Positions 1 to 11,001 of a stretch of 64,000 bases of DNA are shown here, one piece after another. Where the stretch lies: the NCBI GenBank assembly GCA_019828545.1, contig JACVRA010000064.1, forward strand, positions 1 to 64,000. Direction: 5' to 3'. Each line of letters starts with the position of its first letter. Position 1 is the first letter of the stretch. Origin of the DNA: Paracamarosporium sp. OC-R06-R3 (lineage: Eukaryota > Ascomycota > Dothideomycetes > Pleosporales > Didymosphaeriaceae). The translations under genes were made by a program, and so were the position numbers. Below the pieces are notes generated by a model, which saw only the letters and a program-made list of their open reading frames with translations, had not been told where the DNA came from and ran no database searches.

Positions 1-637
1 ATCGTACAGGATTGAGATGGTTTTATATCCAGCCCCTGCGCACGGCCGTCATGCGGCTTGGCCATAAGGTCTGGCCGCACGGCTCAGGCGCATTAAGTAG
101 ATATCCTTATCTGATCCGTACTGCGTACGGACAAACGGATTGATATTTGATGCTAATTGCTGTTTGGTATTTTGTACATACACTATTATCGAGATGTTTC
201 ATCATAGGAGGTATAGCGGTATAAAATAAGGTCTTATACCCTCAGTATCTCCATGTGACATCGGAACAACTGGCGCTGAGTTCAGTCAGAATAACGACGC
301 CTCCGAAGAAAGCACAAGTGAATTGTGATCGCGAAGACAGATGTATACATCAAAGGATCAAACCAAGAAATGGGAGTAACATACGTGATCTGACTTTAAT
401 TGTCATATTGTTGCATCATCAGTACAAGGTCCCGTAGCAGCCCAACTGACGGAATGCAATCAGGCACTGCAAGATGGGATATACGAAATATATGTCTGAT
501 GCTGAACGAGTGTATAAATCCAAAGAAGTAGGCAAACAACGTGTAACCATAAGACTGTATAGAGACCCTGCTCAACTGTGTGTTCCTGCAAGTCATAGTA
601 TCCTGCCTTTAGATGTCCCCTTCAATTAAGCGGTTAA
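1..637. other. intergenic, nothing recognised
   Basis: About 640 bases at the window start with no coding frame I trust. Short frames on both strands are interrupted and have no family motifs. A gene beginning outside the window could have its tail here, but I see no support for one. Confidence 0.5.
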
Positions 638-946
638 CATAACATTCGATATGTTCTTGACGTTGATCCGTTAGCGTCGCGCAGTTTTCCAGTTGCTCTG
701 CTCATTATACTACCTGCCGCGTTGTCCTTCAATGCCAAACCAGTGAACTTCCGAGACGACGTTGTGGAGCAGTCCGGTATAACTGGTTGGATAGCTACGA
801 AAAACATTGAAGAGCTGACCGAAAAGCTGGCCGACAAGCTTATTAGCAAAAAGCAAGAGATAGTAGGCCAGAAGGTTGTTGCCAATGGCTCAGATGCTGC
901 TGCAGCTAATTTCCCTTCCTCGAACTGTAAACGGGCTGATCGATGA
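638..946 (+). pseudogene. possible coding remnant, glycosyltransferase-like pattern
   Basis: A frame stays open for about 100 codons without a good ATG at its start and ends at a TGA. Its middle part reads like the C-terminal half of a family 4 glycosyltransferase: a hydrophobic segment followed by DDVVEQSGITGWI and a helical IEELTEKLADKL. This loosely matches the usual pattern of a V-E-x-G-x-T-G-W/Y turn followed by a helix with E-L-A-x-x-I/L. The opposite strand is also open in this interval, so the frame is weak evidence on its own. No splice pattern upstream restores a longer gene. I treat it as a possible decayed fragment, or chance. The similarity is my pattern reading only. Confidence 0.2.
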
Positions 947-1112
947 TCGACATTTATTGAGCTGGCTGAATCAATCTGATCGCTGAGAAACTGTTTTAGT
1001 GCGAAAATTTTCCAGAAGATGATGGGAATAAGCAAAATTATATTTATATGGATGCATAGCTCAGAAACAATGATATTAGAAAACCGTCGAGAAATTCAAG
1101 GGTTCTAGCCTT

Positions 1113-2099
1113 TCATTGAACCTGTAGGAAGACTGGTTGTGTACGTTGTGATGGTCTATCAAATTTAGGAGGGTGCTGGATGATTTCTCCCTCCCAATCC
1201 CAAAGCATACCGTGCTCGGCTCCAATTCTCACATAGTCCTGACACACTTCTATAGGGTCATCGTCCATGAATAGGGGTATACTGTAAGTCATGATGGTCA
1301 TCAGCTTCTTTGGGTCTGCGGTCTCCCAATTGCCGCGTCGGAAATTGCCATAGCGCATTTGTTGGCTGTCGATGTTTATGAGGAGCACCTTTAGAGGCCT
1401 GTTGCTGTGCCTGAAGTATTGAGCCTTGATGTCGTATTCCCGCAGTCCGTCAGCGCGAGTCATTACTATCGTCTCCAGGCTTGTCATCTTAGCAACGTCT
1501 CGCCAGAAGCTTGGGTGCGTTCCCGGATTGTAAATGGCGAGTCTTCGAAGCTTGGGCCATTTAGTCCAAAATGCAGACTCGCCACCATGCCAATTGATAT
1601 CAAGAAACAACTCGTCACGCACGCTTACGAATTCCTCGAGATGCTCAAGCCTTTGAAATCCCTCACGCAGGATGTTTCGAACTCCCAGATGGTCTCGTTC
1701 CGGATAGACGCTTCGTAAAGGAATATCGATGATGAGTCGTTTGAGCGTCGTACACGTGTAGCTGAAGAGTTCGCGGATCCATGTTGCTGTGGGTTGGTCG
1801 TCGATGGTCTCGCCAAAGGGTGCCAAAAAGAGGGCTGTGATGTTCCTCAGGTCGGGTCTGGCAGTAGGAATCGCCAGGAGTAACGAACACAGACGTGCTT
1901 CAGAAGAGAGGTACACGCAGTGTTCTCGGAGCGCGCGATTGGCAACTCTACGTGTTTCATGGCAGACCAAGGTAAATTGTAGAAGAAGTTGAGTGATGGG
2001 GTGTGCAGGTTGTAGTAGCACGTTCGGCTTAGGTAGCGAGCAAGTGATGATATGCAGAACAAGCTCAATAGGAAGATACATGGGCTTGAGCAACTCCAT
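1113..2099 (-). CDS. F-box-like protein
   Basis: Intronless frame of 328 residues with a genuine ATG. The N-terminus carries an F-box-like stretch (LPIELVLHIITCSLP at about residues 9-23), followed by a region of leucine- and tryptophan-rich segments that resembles the degenerate LRR-like or hydrophobic tail of fungal F-box proteins. Such proteins usually link substrates to SKP1-CUL1 ubiquitin ligases; the substrate cannot be read from sequence. The start lies 204 bp from the divergent start of the DUF89 phosphatase gene, so the two may share a promoter. The rest of the protein matches no domain I can name. F-box assignment is moderate because the motif is short. Confidence 0.6.
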   Translation of the reverse strand: MELLKPMYLPIELVLHIITCSLPKPNVLLQPAHPITQLLLQFTLVCHETRRVANRALREHCVYLSSEARLCSLLLAIPTARPDLRNITALFLAPFGETIDDQPTATWIRELFSYTCTTLKRLIIDIPLRSVYPERDHLGVRNILREGFQRLEHLEEFVSVRDELFLDINWHGGESAFWTKWPKLRRLAIYNPGTHPSFWRDVAKMTSLETIVMTRADGLREYDIKAQYFRHSNRPLKVLLINIDSQQMRYGNFRRGNWETADPKKLMTIMTYSIPLFMDDDPIEVCQDYVRIGAEHGMLWDWEGEIIQHPPKFDRPSQRTQPVFLQVQ

Positions 2100-2303
2100 A
2101 GCATCGACCGGTGAGTGATACAGTCACGCATCGAGTCCACCGGTGATGACGAAGTAGTGCTAGAACACGAGTCAGAAAATACGGGAGGGATACTATTTGT
2201 GGAACAGCTGTGGCGCTAGTGTTGCAGGCGCGACCGACCCCTGCTGAAATTTATAGATATGCCCCTCCCCCGCCGTTCGACATTGAGCCAGCACGACAAC
2301 AAC

Positions 2304-3899
2304 ATGGAGTACGAGCCCAAGACACGTTAGTGACGCCACATTGCTTGTTGGCAACGCTGACATTCCACAGCACAATACAACACCTCAGATTCCACCTCCT
2401 TCGCCCACACCTCGGCGCGCGAACGATGGCCCATCATCATCACCCAGGGTATTGATGACGTGCATCGATCAATCTACGCGACACAAGACGAAGAGAAATC
2501 AAAGGAGGGCAAATGGATAGTTTCAGAGCTCGCTGGCCTGAAGTACGAGCTTCAGCATGACCGCGAACTTACGTCTATTCCAGATGATGGGGAAGAAGAC
2601 GTCGCAGCTTATAATAAGGAATTGGAGGCCTTGAAGCCTGCGAAGTGGCATTCAGTGCCGTGGTTGTACTCGGAATGCTACCTCTACCGGTGAGCAGCAC
2701 GTTCAGCAACAGACGTAGCGATTTTGTCTAATCGCCCGAGGAAGACGAATCTCGAGTATCTTCAAGCGAACACAGCACTGGAAGTCGTATGATATCTTTG
2801 CCCGCCAGAAGATGTCCACCTTCAAGTCTTCACGTCCCGCCGTCCTAGAGCTCGCCTCGCGTTACCGAGAAATCGTTACCGAGCTCGAGTCGAAACATAC
2901 CATCAAGGGCGCAAAAACAGCAGAAGAGCTCGAGGAAGCAGAAAAGGTGTTGTTCGTTGAGATGTGCGAGATCTGTTTGTGGGGCAACGCGACCGACTTG
3001 TCTCTTCTCACGAACCTCACATATGAAGATATTCAGAAGCTACAGGGTTCCGAGGCGCGGAAAAACTCCGAGAAAAACATTCTTGTTAACGATCTTGAGA
3101 AGGCTTTCAAGGTGCTATCTACGGCGCAAAAAGAAGGCAAGAAGGAGCGAAGAATAGATATTGTACTTGACAACGCCGGTTTCGAGCTTTTTGTCGACCT
3201 CATCCTGGCTGGCTACCTGCTTGCTTCTGGTCTAGCAACCAACATCGTCTTTCACCCGAAATCGATCCCCTGGTTCGTCTCCGATGTATTGCCTCAGGAC
3301 TTTGCAGCTCTCATTCAAGCTCTTGCCAATCCGCAAGGCTTCTACTCCGCACTCTCCGACGATAACAACAAATCCGGCACGAGGACTCCCCCACTCTCAG
3401 AAGCGGAGGTCGACAACCTCAAGTTTCTCTTTCAGCATTGGAGCACCTTCCATGCTGAGGGCCAGCTAGTCCTTCGTCCGAATACTTTTTGGACTGCGGG
3501 TGGCAGCTTTTGGAGACTGCCGAAGACAGAGCCGAGCCTGGCTGATGACCTGAAGCAGAGCGAGCTTGTCATTTTCAAAGGCGATCTGAACTACAGGAAG
3601 TTGACCGCTGATGTAGGTGCCTTTCCACATATTTGACTAGGACTGTTAGAATTAACGATGACTAGGCGGCATGGCCTGCGACAACACCCTTCACCGAAGC
3701 CATCGGACCGTTGGGCCCAGGATCCGGTATTCGCGTTCTTGCGCTAAGAACATGCAAAGCGGATGTCGTAGTTGGCCTTCCAGAAGGCGAAGACGAAAGG
3801 ATAAAGGCGACCGAAGGAGGTGGTGGCGATAGCGGGTCGCGGAAATGGGCATGGAGTGGCAAGTGGGCTGTGGTGCAGTTTTCCGATGGCAAGGCATAA
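2304..3899 (+). CDS. ARMT1-like damage-control phosphatase (DUF89)
   Basis: Four exons: 2304-2325, 2371-2689, 2745-3612, 3666-3899 (start ATG to TAA), joined by GT-AG introns of 45, 55 and 53 bp. The product resembles yeast YMR027W/Hrt2 and human ARMT1, metal-dependent phosphatases of the DUF89 family that hydrolyse sugar phosphates such as fructose-1-phosphate and are thought to clear damaged metabolites. Family features seen: N-terminal WPIIITQ with a following D-D-V-H-R, W-L-Y-S-E-C-Y-L-Y-R-R-I across intron 2, the metal-site segment DNAGFELFVDLILAGYLL, and KGDLNYRKLTAD next to intron 3. The downstream exon supplies the expected W-P-A-T-T-P-F tail. Intron 2 must end at the AAG at 2742-2744 to keep the R-R-I motif in frame. 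The tail after the last motif has a Gly-rich low-complexity insert. Cytosolic by family expectation. Confidence 0.9.
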
Positions 3900-4725
3900 T
3901 CTGGGTTGCTTGCAATGCTGCGGAGTGGAAGTGCGTACCATGAGTAGACGGCATCTTTGACTTGCCCTGCATGCGCAGGACCATAGATCTCCTAAGTCAA
4001 CTAGAAATCATAGACGATCTGCATGGATCATACATCAATCGTTTTTGAAGCGCAGAACCACGGCACATTGTATCCTCCACGCTGACGTTGTCCTATGATA
4101 TTTTGTAACACACTCGAAAAATCTCGCCTGAAGATGCCCGTGTGATGTTGTTAGAGGAAGAACCCGGAAGTGCATGAAGCCTTAGGTCTATCTAGTGCAT
4201 GCAGTTTGTAGCTCACTCTATGGGGTATCGTATTCGAAACACCATCGAGGGAACAATAGTTACTACTTGCCCCTTCCAAAGAAGCTTATCAGATCACTAA
4301 TGGCTCCAGTAGCCTCGACATCTAGCAACACATACGGTCCTCCTAGACATACCTACAATATCCTATCCTTCACGTACGACACAAAAATCGGTATGCCAAA
4401 CTCATTTTGGTCAAAGCTATTCGGAGAAAAAGATACATATTTCAACTACTGCCGGGCTTCCAAATCGCTCTTCCGAAGCTCCTCCCTGCTTTTTCTCCCA
4501 GAATAAGAGACACACTCGTGCACACGGCTATTGTCGCTTGTCGGCTCTCGCAGGCTCGCTCCTGCTCTTCCCTCACACTCCCGATAACACAGAACCGGCA
4601 AGACCCACCTGGCGTCATGCCAAACAGCTCATATACCGTCGCCTGTTGCATTTCTCACATAAACTGCCGCCCAGCAATTCATTCCATCAATAACTAGCGG
4701 CATCCATTCACTCAGCTTTCCAATC
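3900..4725. other. intergenic, 3' flank and promoter
   Basis: About 830 bp between the phosphatase gene and the membrane protein gene. No frame with family motifs. The last 250 bases before 4726 are C/T-rich, as is common in fungal promoters just upstream of the start codon. Confidence 0.6.
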
Positions 4726-5826
4726 ATGGGTTCACTCGTCACTTCTCTCCTACTAATTTCTTTTCTCCCGATCACCCTCAGTCAATTCACCCCTCTCGCG
4801 CTCTTCGAAAGGAAACAGCCCAAGGGCTGCCAGTATCCTTCTCTCTCGGATGGCAAGTACATCTACTTCACCAACCCGAACGACTCGCTGCACTACTCTA
4901 TCTTCACGCCGTGGACGCGCTTTTACCCGGATGCTCTGCGGGCCGACCTTGCAGGACAGGGATTCCAGCTGAGTACAGATCACGGCCCGAATGGGAACGA
5001 TCTTTGCGGCTGGGAGACCGTCGATATGGTGAAGAAACACGGGTGGCGTCGGGGCGAGATTAGTTTCCAGCATGTAGCTGGCGGAGGCGCGAAGATCACG
5101 AAAATAGCCAACGCAAAGCCGCCAGGCACAATGATGGTACCTCTTCTCCCTCCAGCAGACCGAGTGGCTCCTAAGAAAGCGGATCCCAGCCCGCTATCGA
5201 GCATGGCGGTCCATCTCGTCAACCATACCCGGCGAGCAGCTCCTTCATTGAAAGAGGCACTAAGAACAGGAGATAAGCCGTCCAACGCAACGATTTCCCG
5301 TCTCCATGACATCTTGGTCTCGAACTCCCCCAACGCTGACATCCTCTTCATGATACTCGAGATCAGCCTCCCTGTCATAGGCGTCATTGCCCTCATTACC
5401 CTCATGCTCCTCCTCATGCGGCACATCACTAACAAGCTCCATCCGAACACCGAGGCAGACAGCGAGCAGGGAGACATCGAACTTTCCCCTGTGCGACACA
5501 GCATTTCCATCAACAGCGACAAAACACTAGTCAATGCGAGGAATCCATCCAAGACTAAATCTACAGAGGCAGAGAATCGGTTCCCCTACACGAAGAACGG
5601 CGGGGTCTTTGCATGGCGCCTGGCGATGGAGAAACGTCTTCCACCACAGCAAAGCTCAAGCGTGAGGACGGAGGATCGATATCCTCATGCGATCCCGGGA
5701 GGTTTCTTCGGCCTGGAAATGGCCCAGCCGTCTCAGCCGCGCCAGAGTTCGAGCGTGTATTCGAGGAGCATGGATGGCGTTACGCTGTATCATGAGAGGA
5801 ATGCGGGCAGTTGGGAGTCTCACTGA
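4726..5826 (+). CDS. single-pass membrane protein with signal peptide
   Basis: Intronless, 366 residues. A signal peptide covers about residues 1-19. The extracytoplasmic part has two cysteines (in KGCQYP and NDLCGW), which could pair, and two N-x-S/T sites (NHT and NAT). A strong transmembrane helix lies at about residues 204-229, followed by a cytosolic tail beginning with R-H-I-T-N-K. The tail contains two copies of a roughly 30-residue motif starting at residues 283 and 316 (E-N/D-R-F/Y-P ... G-G-V/F-F ... Q-S-S-S-V), 33 residues apart. No enzyme domain is visible. The topology suggests a surface sensor or cell-wall anchor, but I do not recognise the family. Confidence 0.7.
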   Translation: MGSLVTSLLLISFLPITLSQFTPLALFERKQPKGCQYPSLSDGKYIYFTNPNDSLHYSIFTPWTRFYPDALRADLAGQGFQLSTDHGPNGNDLCGWETVDMVKKHGWRRGEISFQHVAGGGAKITKIANAKPPGTMMVPLLPPADRVAPKKADPSPLSSMAVHLVNHTRRAAPSLKEALRTGDKPSNATISRLHDILVSNSPNADILFMILEISLPVIGVIALITLMLLLMRHITNKLHPNTEADSEQGDIELSPVRHSISINSDKTLVNARNPSKTKSTEAENRFPYTKNGGVFAWRLAMEKRLPPQQSSSVRTEDRYPHAIPGGFFGLEMAQPSQPRQSSSVYSRSMDGVTLYHERNAGSWESH

Positions 5827-6646
5827 AGGGGTGGCTGTCGGTTTCTTCGATGTTGTTCCTCGCAGACCGGTTACGACTCGTCTCGCAAGCAGCCGTCGTT
5901 GGCATACAGCTGAGTCATAATGCTGCGCTATGTGCTTCGCATGGATCGTTTTTGCTTGGGTGTTACTGCTGGATCATGGGCTCATGACCAGCTAGGAACG
6001 GAATGAGTACTGCATCTTTCTTGTTCTGCAGCGAGTCGACGGGTGGTGGAGGTCATCCATGAGGCTAAGGTCGAGGCCTTGCGCTGATGTTCTGTGCTGC
6101 GGTTTTCCTTCCTAGTGATTCTTTAATTCGATGTACCTTTCTTCGTTCTTGAATATGGTTCCGGCAATGTTCCAAGCCAGTGTAAAGATAACGGTGTTTG
6201 GTGATTTTTATATGTGTAGGGGAAAGACAGAGTGAGTAGAACATGAGGAGTCACTGAGGGTCAAAGGGACGCTGAAAATTGTGGACGAGGGCAGGAACAA
6301 TAATAGCTAAGCAGCGAAAAAAAAAAATTAATGGGCATGAGCAATGCAAACCCGCTATGAAAAAACAGGTGCGGTTTCAAAGAAGGCATGAGCACAAGTC
6401 TTTCAGAGGAATAAGTTGATACATGTATGTCAAAGAAGTATAATTGAACTATATGCGATAGCCCTACATGGACGTGGTATCTCCCATAATTGTGATGCCT
6501 GCCTTGTGTAGGCAGCAATTCCCCAAACGCCTGCAAATGCAACATGGTAGAGGCTCGCGCCAAAGACTTGGAGACCCTGATTGGGCGACACAGAGCACTG
6601 TGAGTGTCCGGACGTTTGACGTGGAGCAGTATGAGGGACGTATCGT
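5827..6646. other. intergenic, convergent 3' flanks
   Basis: Space between two convergent genes. It contains an A-run near 6320 and short unsupported frames. Nothing further recognised. Confidence 0.6.
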
Positions 6647-7347
6647 TTACGAGCGGCGCTTGCGAACACGAGATTCGGAGAAGGGCTTCAGAGCACCTTT
6701 TCCGCGGGTCGCCGGGAACGAAATCTGGTTCTTTGGCTTCTTGCGGCGCTCCTGCTTTGCTTTGCGGATCGTCTTGCGGTCCTTGTGCTTCCGTTTCGAC
6801 GAGGATTCGCCGTCAACGTCCATGTCTATCATGATACAGTTAGCCCCTGATCACTTGTCCAAGCTGGCGAAAGCGCGTCAAAGGCGAATTTGAGGTCTCC
6901 CTTGGGAGTGAAGCCCACGACGTCGGAGCAGAGACCCAGGAGGTGGTACAGGTTTCTGCTGTCGAGGTCGTCGTGGGTGAGGGTGGGGGTGTCGTTTGTG
7001 GGGCGGGTGTCGCAGAGGCTCTGTGGGATGCTGGCTGTGAGGAACAACGAACCTTTGGGGAAGCCTTCCTCTTTGCTGGCGTCGTTTGCGGTGGCGTCTG
7101 CGTCTGCGTCTGCAGGTGGATGCGTTAGCGTTTGTGGATGTAAGTTTGCAAGGTGGTGATTCTTACCTTCTGCAGAGTCAACGTCCATTTCCTTTTCCTT
7201 TGCAGTCTCGGGCTTGGGCTGCTGGGCGGCCTCGAGGAGCTTTTGGTGGAGGCGCTCTAGGCGGGCATTTTCGACGGGCTCGAAGACACGTGCGCGGAGC
7301 TTGGAGCGGTTCGACTTCTTGACGCTGGAGCGGAGACCTTTGGCCAT
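6647..7347 (-). CDS. DUF2423 domain protein, YBL028C-like
   Basis: The N-terminus MAKGLRSSVKKSNRSKLR followed by E-x-x-R-L-E-R-L-H-x-K-L is the DUF2423 signature of small basic fungal proteins such as yeast YBL028C, which is nucleolar and associated with ribosome biogenesis. Exon 1 starts at 7347. An intron at 7110-7166 is 57 nt long and has no stop, so retained and spliced forms both stay in frame. The C-terminal exon (6825 down to 6647) encodes a lysine/arginine-rich tail with KNQISFPATRGKGALKPF, typical of the family. Its acceptor (TATGATAG, preceded by CTAAC) is clear, but the donor is not. A GT at 6854 gives an intron of only 29 nt; an upstream GT near 6930 gives about 110 nt and drops part of the middle. 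The internal junction is therefore uncertain. Confidence 0.75.
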
Positions 7348-7910
7348 TGCTGCGGTGCTGTACTGGTGGTCCTGGGGCGGGTCTGGTGTTTGCGGTGCTG
7401 TGCTGCGGAGGACAAGGAAAAAGTTGTGGGCCGGCCGAGAATTTCAGGTGGCGGCGGGCACACAGCAGAGCGAGCGATCGGCCCGTGCAGGGTTGGGAGA
7501 GTTAGCGAGCGGCTTCTGGGACGATGATGACTTTGCGATGCGTGAGCACGGCCGCGACAACCGCCGGTATCAACGAGGCGCCGCCCGCCCGCTGCCTGGG
7601 GCTCTGCGTCTCGAGTTTTGCCTTCTGCGCGCTGCGTCCTTCTGCTGCCGCTCCGCCTGTCGCCTTTGCTGGTGCTCGACGAGGATCGGGAAGTCGCTCC
7701 CGCAAGCCATTGGACCCTCCAACCCGAACCTCACCTGCTCGCCCACGACCACGGCCTCTCACCCGCAAACGCCCTTCACTGCCTTTCGCCGTGCCGCCTC
7801 CGTGAACAAAGGTGCTCCATGTCTGCCTCCTTCGACGCAAAGTGGTAGCATCCCGCCCGCGCAACCAGTCCCGTCCATCCCCAGCACTCGCTCCGAGCTC
7901 TGCTCCCGCC
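7348..7910. promoter_or_regulatory. divergent promoter, DUF2423 gene / SUMO ligase gene
   Basis: 563 bp between two divergent start codons. GC-rich with long pyrimidine runs on the + strand toward the SUMO ligase start. Overlapping frames on both strands reflect base composition and carry no motif. No defined factor site identified. Confidence 0.45.
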
Positions 7911-9923
7911 ATGGCGTCGTCGAGCCTGCAGCAGATGGCCCCGATGCTGGTCCAGCGGTCCAAGACTCTGTTGAACAAGGACTTGCAAAAGATATGCCGC
8001 GCAGAAGGAGTTGCCACGAGCGGCGTCAAGAGCCAGCTGCAGGGCAGAGTGACGGATTGTACGTTACACACGCGTCTCCCCTCAATTGCGGACGGCGCTT
8101 GCCGTCTGCTGTCGAGGCCCGCCGTCCCGTCCTTCACCGTACTGATTCGCTTTCACAGTAATCAACAGAGCGGTCGTTAATAACGACCACGCCCTCTTTA
8201 ACCGTCTCCAACACCACATCTCCAACGGTCCCAACGCGCCTGCCCCAGCGAACGGCTCCTTTCCCCCGCGTACTCCTGCCGGGGCTTCTCCAAACATGCC
8301 CAGCGGGCGTAGCAGCGTAACAAACGGGCTTTCACAATCGTCTTACAGCGGTTATCAGATGCCCGCGCAACAAGCGCGTATGTCTCCCAATATCACAGTC
8401 GCAGCCGAAACGAAACTGATAGTGCAGCAGGCCCGCAGTATTTCTTCAAGGAGAGCCCTTTCTTCGAGATTCGGGATATGCTGCTGTCCGGCATTACCCT
8501 TGACAGTAGGATCTCATGCCCCATGTTGATTGGCCTTTAACTTATACGTCTCAGCCTCTCCAAGCCACCGCCAGAGTGTCAACAAGTCCTTAACTCTCAA
8601 CGACGCGCAGAGTGCTCGCTTACGCTCGGATCCTACCCTGCGCGTCTTGCTTTTCTGCGCTTTAGAGCAGCCACTCGCACCCTTTACCCGACTGGATATC
8701 GCTTTCCCTAGCCAGATAGAAGTGCGTGTCAATCAAGACGAAGTCAAGGCGAACTACAAGGGTTTGAAGAACAAACCGGGTTCGACTAGGCCAGCTGACA
8801 TCACTAATCTTCTCCGCATTAACCCAGCAAACTATCGCAACACTATTGCGATAACCTATGCGCTTACGCAGAAGGCAAGCGCCCAACAGGTTTCTTATCC
8901 CAACCCTATTTAATTCTCTCTCGTGAATCAGGCTAACACCATTCATCTACAGAAGTACAATGTGTTCATTTATATGGTCCGCAAATTCTCAGTTGAGGAG
9001 TTGGTCAAACGCATCCAGCAGCGGAGTGTAATCACCAAGGACTCGGTTCTACGTGAAAGTAAGCTATTGATTAGCTCGTCTTTTGCGGCGCACACTAAAC
9101 AAACACAGTGAGGAAGAAAGCAGACGACACCGATATTGAAGTCGGGTCCAGCGTCATGTCGCTCAAGGATCCTATTTCGACTTTGAAGATCAGCACTCCC
9201 TGCAGGTCCACAGTATGCTCGCACAATCGATGCTTCGATGGCGAGTCATTCCTGCAACTACAAGAACAAGCGCCAACTTGGACATGCCCAATCTGCAACA
9301 AGACCATTTCATTTGAATCCTTAGCTGTCGACGAATACGTGCAAGACATCCTCAGCAACGTTTCAAGAAGTACAGACCAAGTCACGGTCGAACCCGATGG
9401 CCAGTGGCGGAGTGAAAAGGAACCTCCAGCGGCTAATCGAAACAGTAACAGCAACGGTTACGGTTATGGTCATGATGGGGAAGATGATAGCGAAGAAGAA
9501 CTTGTAGAAGTACCGGACTACCGTCTCGCAGCGATCAAGAGCGAGACCGTTCCAACACCGCAATCTCTGCCAAGCCTGAGGACCCCACCCGCGCCATCAA
9601 GAGAGCCTTCGTCAGCCCCGAGGACTGGGAGCAAGCGTACCTCTGAAGTGATTGATCTAACGCTGTCGGATGACGACGAGCCACGGCCAAAAAAGGTAGC
9701 GTACAGCACTCCCAACAGCCTCTTAGACCAAATAAACCGCTATCAATTGCCATCCTATTCCTCGATACATTCTCGGCCAGATAACCTACGAATGGATCCT
9801 CCTCCCCCTACACAAAGTCGTCATTCGTATGGTGGTTACCGCGAGCCGCAATCGCAATCACACACGAGCTACCCCGGCCAGGGGACTTCGACGTACCCTG
9901 CGTACATAGACAGTTCCCCTTGA
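7911..9923 (+). CDS. SIZ/PIAS-type SUMO E3 ligase
   Basis: Six exons: 7911-8058, 8159-8377, 8428-8505, 8555-8889, 8953-9058, 9109-9923, giving 566 residues. Domain order: a SAP-like DNA-binding motif (residues about 18-50), a PINIT domain (starting near SPFFEIRDMLLSG and spanning exons 3-5), and an SP-RING with C-R-S-T-V-C-S-H-N-R-C-F-D followed by W-T-C-P-I-C. A C-terminal SUMO-interacting motif follows (EVIDLTLSDDDE, about residue 475). This is the architecture of yeast Siz1/Siz2, nuclear ligases that transfer SUMO from Ubc9 to chromatin and septin-type substrates. Exon 4 has two possible donors: GT at 8890 or an AAG|GCAAGC GC-type donor at 8875. They differ by 5 residues, both in frame. 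The C-terminal quarter is disordered and rich in Ser, Pro and Tyr. Confidence 0.93.
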
Positions 9924-11001
9924 GATTCCTTCTGCTTCTTGTCTGTTGTTCTTTACTGCACGTTTGCGGTTCCTGCTAACACCACTACGGCTACGCAGGG
10001 AAGCGCCCCTAGAGCGAGCTACGCGTTATCGGGTAGAGGGTGGTGATCTACCGGATTTATCTTATGAGATGATGCGCCGACTCTTCTGGTTCGCTCGCTT
10101 CTTCCTACTTATTCCTTTGTTTGTTTAACTACACAGGATGTTTTAGCGCACGGCGTAACGGGAGAGTTTGCATGAAACAGCGCATTGCCCGGACAAAACG
10201 TGGCGTGCGCACGATGTTCTCAGTCTGCAACGAGCACTGATTAGGAGCTCCTTGGAAAAGGCGTATGTTTGGGTCGATGGGAAATACCTTGGGCACAGTA
10301 TCTGCAGCATTTTGGGGGTTTTCATCTCGCGTGTAATGTGCACGGCCGAGGATGAGCTTTTGGACGAATGCGTGTGTATCGCCACAAAAGGGAGAATGAA
10401 TGTGACCGATTCGTGGCTAATTTGGTGTGCGCTCGACTGGTCTTTTGTGATGTTCTGTTGCACTTTACTTGCTGTGATGCTTGATAGCAGTGGTCAATGC
10501 GTGTCCTCGAATGTTCGAGTCGCTCAAGCAATTCTCTCTTCACTTCAATTTGCTTGACGGCTCTGAAGTAAGCCCGAGGTCATCATCCATCGACATGTGT
10601 ATCGTTGAATGCCGAACATGAACATGAGCAATTGCTCGGACAGGTACGCAGACCGCCTCCTGTTAGTGACGACTTAGGACGCCAATTCGTACGCTAGGGA
10701 AAACGTGACGTAGCAATGTACACGCCATTCAGTGTGCGGGGTTGGATATTTATTATCCGCTGTAGATTGTCATCAAGTATGAAGGAAGAAAGGTCAGAGT
10801 ACCAGCATCATCGATAGACTAGAGAGATAGCAACCCGTTTACTGGCGTGTCCGCGATGTATAATACGGCACAAACTACCACCCCCATATATGTATCCGAC
10901 AAACAAAAGCAATCCGACCGCGGAATTGACCGGCCCGCCCACCAGGAGTATATACACAAGTTATAAAAGGCCGCACGACCCATATTCTTCACTTCCACCC
11001 T
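9924..11001. other. intergenic, convergent 3' flanks
   Basis: Roughly 1.1 kb between the ends of two convergent genes. I see no coding frame with motifs, no repeat and no RNA gene. It probably holds both 3' UTRs. Confidence 0.6.
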
